A stretch of DNA of 64,000 bases from Chloroflexota bacterium (GTDB lineage Bacteria; Chloroflexota; Anaerolineae; Anaerolineales; Villigracilaceae): contig JACRBN010000021.1 in assembly GCA_016213105.1 (NCBI GenBank), forward strand, positions 30,184 through 94,183, read 5' to 3'. Below, one piece after another: positions 62,201-64,000 of this stretch (the stretch's first letter is position 1; each line of letters opens with the position of its first letter). The notes beneath the pieces were generated by a model that had not been told where the DNA came from, did no database searches, and saw only the letters and a program-made list of their open reading frames with translations. Made by a program: the position numbers and the translations under genes.

Positions 62201-63619
62201 TCAGTGACCAATGTCACGTTCTCGGGAAACTCGGCCTTGTATTATGGTGGAGCCATCCTGGCGATTCAAAATTACATGCCAGGTTCGCTCAGTTCCCTGT
62301 TGATCCGCAACTCAACCATCGCCAATAACATCGCCGGAGACAGCGAAGTTATCAACGCGGAAGGCGGGGGGATCAATAATCTTGATTACCAGGGAACCAT
62401 TACGCTGTTGAACACCATCCTTGCCTCGAATATCGACCGCAGCGGCCGCGCCCCCGACTGCAGCGGAGCGTTCACCTCCCAGGATTACAACCTGATCCTC
62501 GACCCCACGCATTGCAACTTCACCCCGTCAGCGCATGACCTGACAGGTACGGACCCTCTGCTGGCTCCATTGGCCAACTACGGCGGCCTATCCCCTACTC
62601 ACGCCCTGCCATTCCCCAGCCCGGCCATCGACAAAATCCCCAATGGGGTGAACGGCTGCGGTGCCGGCCTGATTCGAGACCAACGCGGGACAACACGCCC
62701 GATCGACGGAAACAATGACGGAACCGCGGCTTGCGATATCGGGGCCTATGAACTCGATCCCTGGGCCATTCCTGGAGACTTTGGGAAGTCCAGCCCGGGC
62801 AATTCTGCGATCTTTCAGCCGACATCCCTCACGCTCTCCTGGACGACCAGCGCAGACGCCACTTCCTACGAGTATTGTTACGATATCAGTAATGACAACG
62901 GATGTTCTGTCTGGATCAACAACGGCGCATCCACCAGCGCAACCCTCACGGGGCTGACGCCTGGGCTTCCCTATTATTGGCAGGTGCGTGCCGGCAACAA
63001 GAACAGCAGCATCCAAGCCAATAACGGGATTTGGTGGTCATTCTCCACGATGGCCAGTGTCTCCTTTTTTGCAGACATCCCGGCCAACTACTGGGCGCGT
63101 TCCTACATCGAAAGACTCTATGCCGCTGGGGTCACGGGCGGCTGCTCCAGTGCCCCGCTCAAGTATTGTCCTGACACCAACGTCAACCGCGCCATGATGG
63201 CTGTCTTCGTCCTGCGCGCCGTGCGCGGCCTGGGCTTTACCCCGCCTCCCGCCACAGGGGCCGTCTTCGCCGACGTCCCAGCCGATTCCTTCGCCGCTGC
63301 CTGGATCGAGGAACTGGCTGCCGAAGGCATCACCGGCGGTTGCGGTGGCGGCAACTATTGTCCCACCAAGCCCGTCACCCGCGCCATGATGGCCGTTTTC
63401 CTGGTCAAGGCCATGTACGGCGTCGACTACAACCCACCTGAGGCCACGGGCACCGTCTTCCTGGATGTCCCTCAGGACGGCTTCGCGGCCGCCTTCATCG
63501 AGAAGCTGGCTGCCGATGGCGTAACTGGCGGCTGCGGCGGCGGCAACTACTGTCCCAACAACTACATCACCCGCGCCGAGATGGCCGTCTTCCTGGTCGC
63601 GGCCTTCGACCTGCCGTAG
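59252..63619 (+). CDS. Large SLH surface adhesin with LamG, Fn3-like and beta-helix parts
   Basis: 1455 residues. A signal peptide (LIAALVAVLCLHTGIPVGASA) is followed by a LamG/concanavalin-like domain (about 48-255), three Fn3-like modules (about 275-570; SWQVRAVN, YYWQVRALN), a CSLREA-like start of a beta-helix (TYTVNTTAHASDGVCG), a long right-handed beta-helix with repeated GGGI strands (to about 1165, ending RDQRGTTRP and CDIGAYE), a fourth Fn3-like module and three SLH motifs (1268-1455). It should be wall-anchored and extracellular. The SLH part is nearly the same as that of the protein at 1-3318. GGAGG precedes the ATG. Confidence 0.92.
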   Translation: MNVMRIFWFRSLIAALVAVLCLHTGIPVGASANGEESSPLLLAPTDLYSLDLQVDGVDDYASAPDSASLDVGTGAADDFTLETFFYVPDLTNTTTDTLFWKNGAYGLYILYYTAQADRFIFRINTDPTNYVYMFYSVDLGTGWHHVAAVFDNEYTASQDQMALYLDGNLAISSTAAEWTPGLLNSSSALNLGGYSGINSLNGWMEETRISNSVRYSGSTYTVPTTPFASDGNTNALWHFDDGWDTTTFSDGSGNGNTLTGQNGAKIGNPTGTPPVPGDFGKSAPADDAVGQSTSPTLVWNASSGADNYEYCYDTSDNNTCNGTWTSTGQNIWVDLSGLAINTTYSWQVRAVNTSGSTEANAGNWWSFTTTAGAPGAFNKSTPGDGASGQSLDLMLSWNASAGAASYEVCYDTSDNSTCNATWTPNGTDTSIGVNGLVAGTTYYWQVRALNENGSTLADEGAWWSFTTLSTAPSAFGKLSPADGAQDQSTNPTLSWAASIGAASYEYCYDTSANSTCNSAWTSTASASANLGGLSLITTYYWQVRAINASDTTYADGGTWWSFTTSSSETAQPGPTYTVNTTAHASDGVCGVDHCTFWEALDTANADGVPNTIELQADTIYTLTQFVSTERGQTGLPAITSEITVNGHNAIIQRDPTYPCIDDDAAEATEFRIFYITSNSSLTLNDLTIRHGCASGPLDNYQGYGGGIFKYHGTLSVSNSTIAENTATHGGGIAGIFGTMTLTESAITGNSSTYGGGVYVEDIMTITNSYIMDNTATDFGGGVSVLNSGQVKLNSSTISGNQVEGVIDGNGMGGGIFNSGNLTITDSIIHNNSANGYSPTPSSYFPAYGGGIESHGTLSLSNSTVSNNSAAGGAGIRSSGTLSLADCDFLENKTVPSYGWNGGGLQNLGTAVVNRCTFEGNNAAYGGGIQSESAITITDSSFTNNSASWGGAISSHGDLSITNSALINNSSQGGGALYTDLGVLSVTNVTFSGNSALYYGGAILAIQNYMPGSLSSLLIRNSTIANNIAGDSEVINAEGGGINNLDYQGTITLLNTILASNIDRSGRAPDCSGAFTSQDYNLILDPTHCNFTPSAHDLTGTDPLLAPLANYGGLSPTHALPFPSPAIDKIPNGVNGCGAGLIRDQRGTTRPIDGNNDGTAACDIGAYELDPWAIPGDFGKSSPGNSAIFQPTSLTLSWTTSADATSYEYCYDISNDNGCSVWINNGASTSATLTGLTPGLPYYWQVRAGNKNSSIQANNGIWWSFSTMASVSFFADIPANYWARSYIERLYAAGVTGGCSSAPLKYCPDTNVNRAMMAVFVLRAVRGLGFTPPPATGAVFADVPADSFAAAWIEELAAEGITGGCGGGNYCPTKPVTRAMMAVFLVKAMYGVDYNPPEATGTVFLDVPQDGFAAAFIEKLAADGVTGGCGGGNYCPNNYITRAEMAVFLVAAFDLP

Positions 63620-63626
63620 TTCAAAA

Positions 63627-63659
63627 GCCGCTCCTGAGTTTCAGGAGCGACTTTTTTCA
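63627..63659 (+). terminator. Terminator of the second SLH gene
   Basis: Stem GCCGCTCCTGA / TCAGGAGCGAC followed by TTTTTTC directly downstream of the stop codon. Confidence 0.85.
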
Positions 63660-63720
63660 TAACAGGATGCGCTGAAAGTTTCCGCCGCCCCCAGCCAATG
63701 AACGAACGCTGGTTTCCATT

Positions 63721-64000
63721 TCAATCCGCCGCCAACAGGTCGATCTCGATGCCCGATCCCGATTCCGCTGGGTAGCGGGTGATGTATCCATGCTGGTTCT
63801 TCAATGCATCCAGATCCCAGACATCATTGCGATCATTGCGGTAGTTGAAGACCAACTCGGGATGTCCCCCGCCGGCCACGATCACACGCGATACAGTTTC
63901 CTGGTCCGGGTGCCTGAAGATCGAGCCGTTCGTGGAGAAGACATACAGCGGGCAATCCAGTTTCTCGATCAGCGAGCGGCTGGTTGTGTATTTGCTGCCA
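63721..64000 (-). CDS. Metallo-hydrolase-like protein, C-terminal fragment cut by window edge
   Basis: 92 residues are visible in frame from 63999 to the stop at 63721-63723. The segment GSKYTTSRSLIEKLDCPLYV, then FSTNGSIFRHPDQETVSRVI, resembles the end of MBL-fold hydrolases in which HGS...STNG...HPD is conserved. The N-terminal metal-binding motif would lie beyond the window, so the family is tentative. It converges on the SLH gene. Confidence 0.6.
   Translation of the reverse strand, partial: GSKYTTSRSLIEKLDCPLYVFSTNGSIFRHPDQETVSRVIVAGGGHPELVFNYRNDRNDVWDLDALKNQHGYITRYPAESGSGIEIDLLAAD

Overview
The window looks like a chromosomal stretch from an anaerobic member of the Chloroflexota, most likely Anaerolineae. 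This is inferred from the mix of genes: giant S-layer-homology (SLH) adhesins, MalT-type LuxR and PadR regulators, a group 4 [NiFe] hydrogenase and Mop-type molybdenum hydroxylases. No rRNA or tRNA was seen, so the taxonomy is not proven. Both edges cut genes: the SLH protein at base 1 and a minus-strand metallo-hydrolase-like gene at base 64000.

Layout. (1) 1-3318: 3' part of an SLH surface protein with six near-identical 76-residue repeats. (2) 3713-11683, minus strand: a nine-gene operon for a membrane-bound group 4 [NiFe] hydrogenase. The large subunit keeps both RxCGxC and DPCxxC, so it is a hydrogenase and not NADH dehydrogenase. (3) 12005-16586, minus: a GAF histidine kinase and NarL-type response regulator between two paralogous proteins of an uncharacterised family. 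(4) 16784-24202: a molybdenum block with a MocA-like cytidylyltransferase, two related PadR regulators, and an operon for a BtuCD/MolBC-type importer. Its lipoprotein fuses a ModA-like domain to a BtuF/MolA-like domain. A THEP1-like NTPase, a DUF364 protein and a cupin follow. (5) 24680-36993, plus: a Mop-type aldehyde oxidoreductase, a second DUF364 protein, a flavin/Fe-S/CCG-domain oxidoreductase, a zinc-ribbon protein, a methyltransferase, a C_GCAxxG_C_C protein, a radical SAM enzyme, an acyl-CoA-ligase-like enzyme, XdhC and a GntR/PBP-like regulator. (6) 37071-47995, minus: two more copies of the core module (Mop-type enzyme + flavin/Fe-S/CCG protein + zinc ribbon). (7) 48127-58398: an accessory, visibly lower-GC region with a MITE-like element, a serine-recombinase remnant, small membrane proteins, an alcohol dehydrogenase, an MFS transporter, a MalT-like regulator and a decayed copy of its 3' end. 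(8) 59252-63619: a second SLH adhesin.

How it fits together (inference). Regions 4-6 form one molybdenum system: oxyanion uptake, cofactor cytidylylation (MocA), cofactor insertion (XdhC), three molybdenum hydroxylases and three cognate electron-transfer modules that could pass electrons to NAD(P)H, CCG-cluster partners or, indirectly, the hydrogenase. Regulatory DNA supports the link. A repeated promoter design (GGYCRAAAGTATAG, an inverted copy about 36 bp on, then a TATACT -10 about 37 bp further) lies before the hydrogenase operon, padR1 and mop1, with a variant before the two-component operon. The mop1 and mop2 upstream regions share a separate 39-bp element.

The most unusual items are the chimeric ModA-BtuF binding protein, the triplicated Mop/flavoprotein/zinc-ribbon module, the shared promoter design, and a perfect 29-bp palindrome that lies in frame at the same site in two paralogous flavoproteins and differs only by a compensatory base pair.
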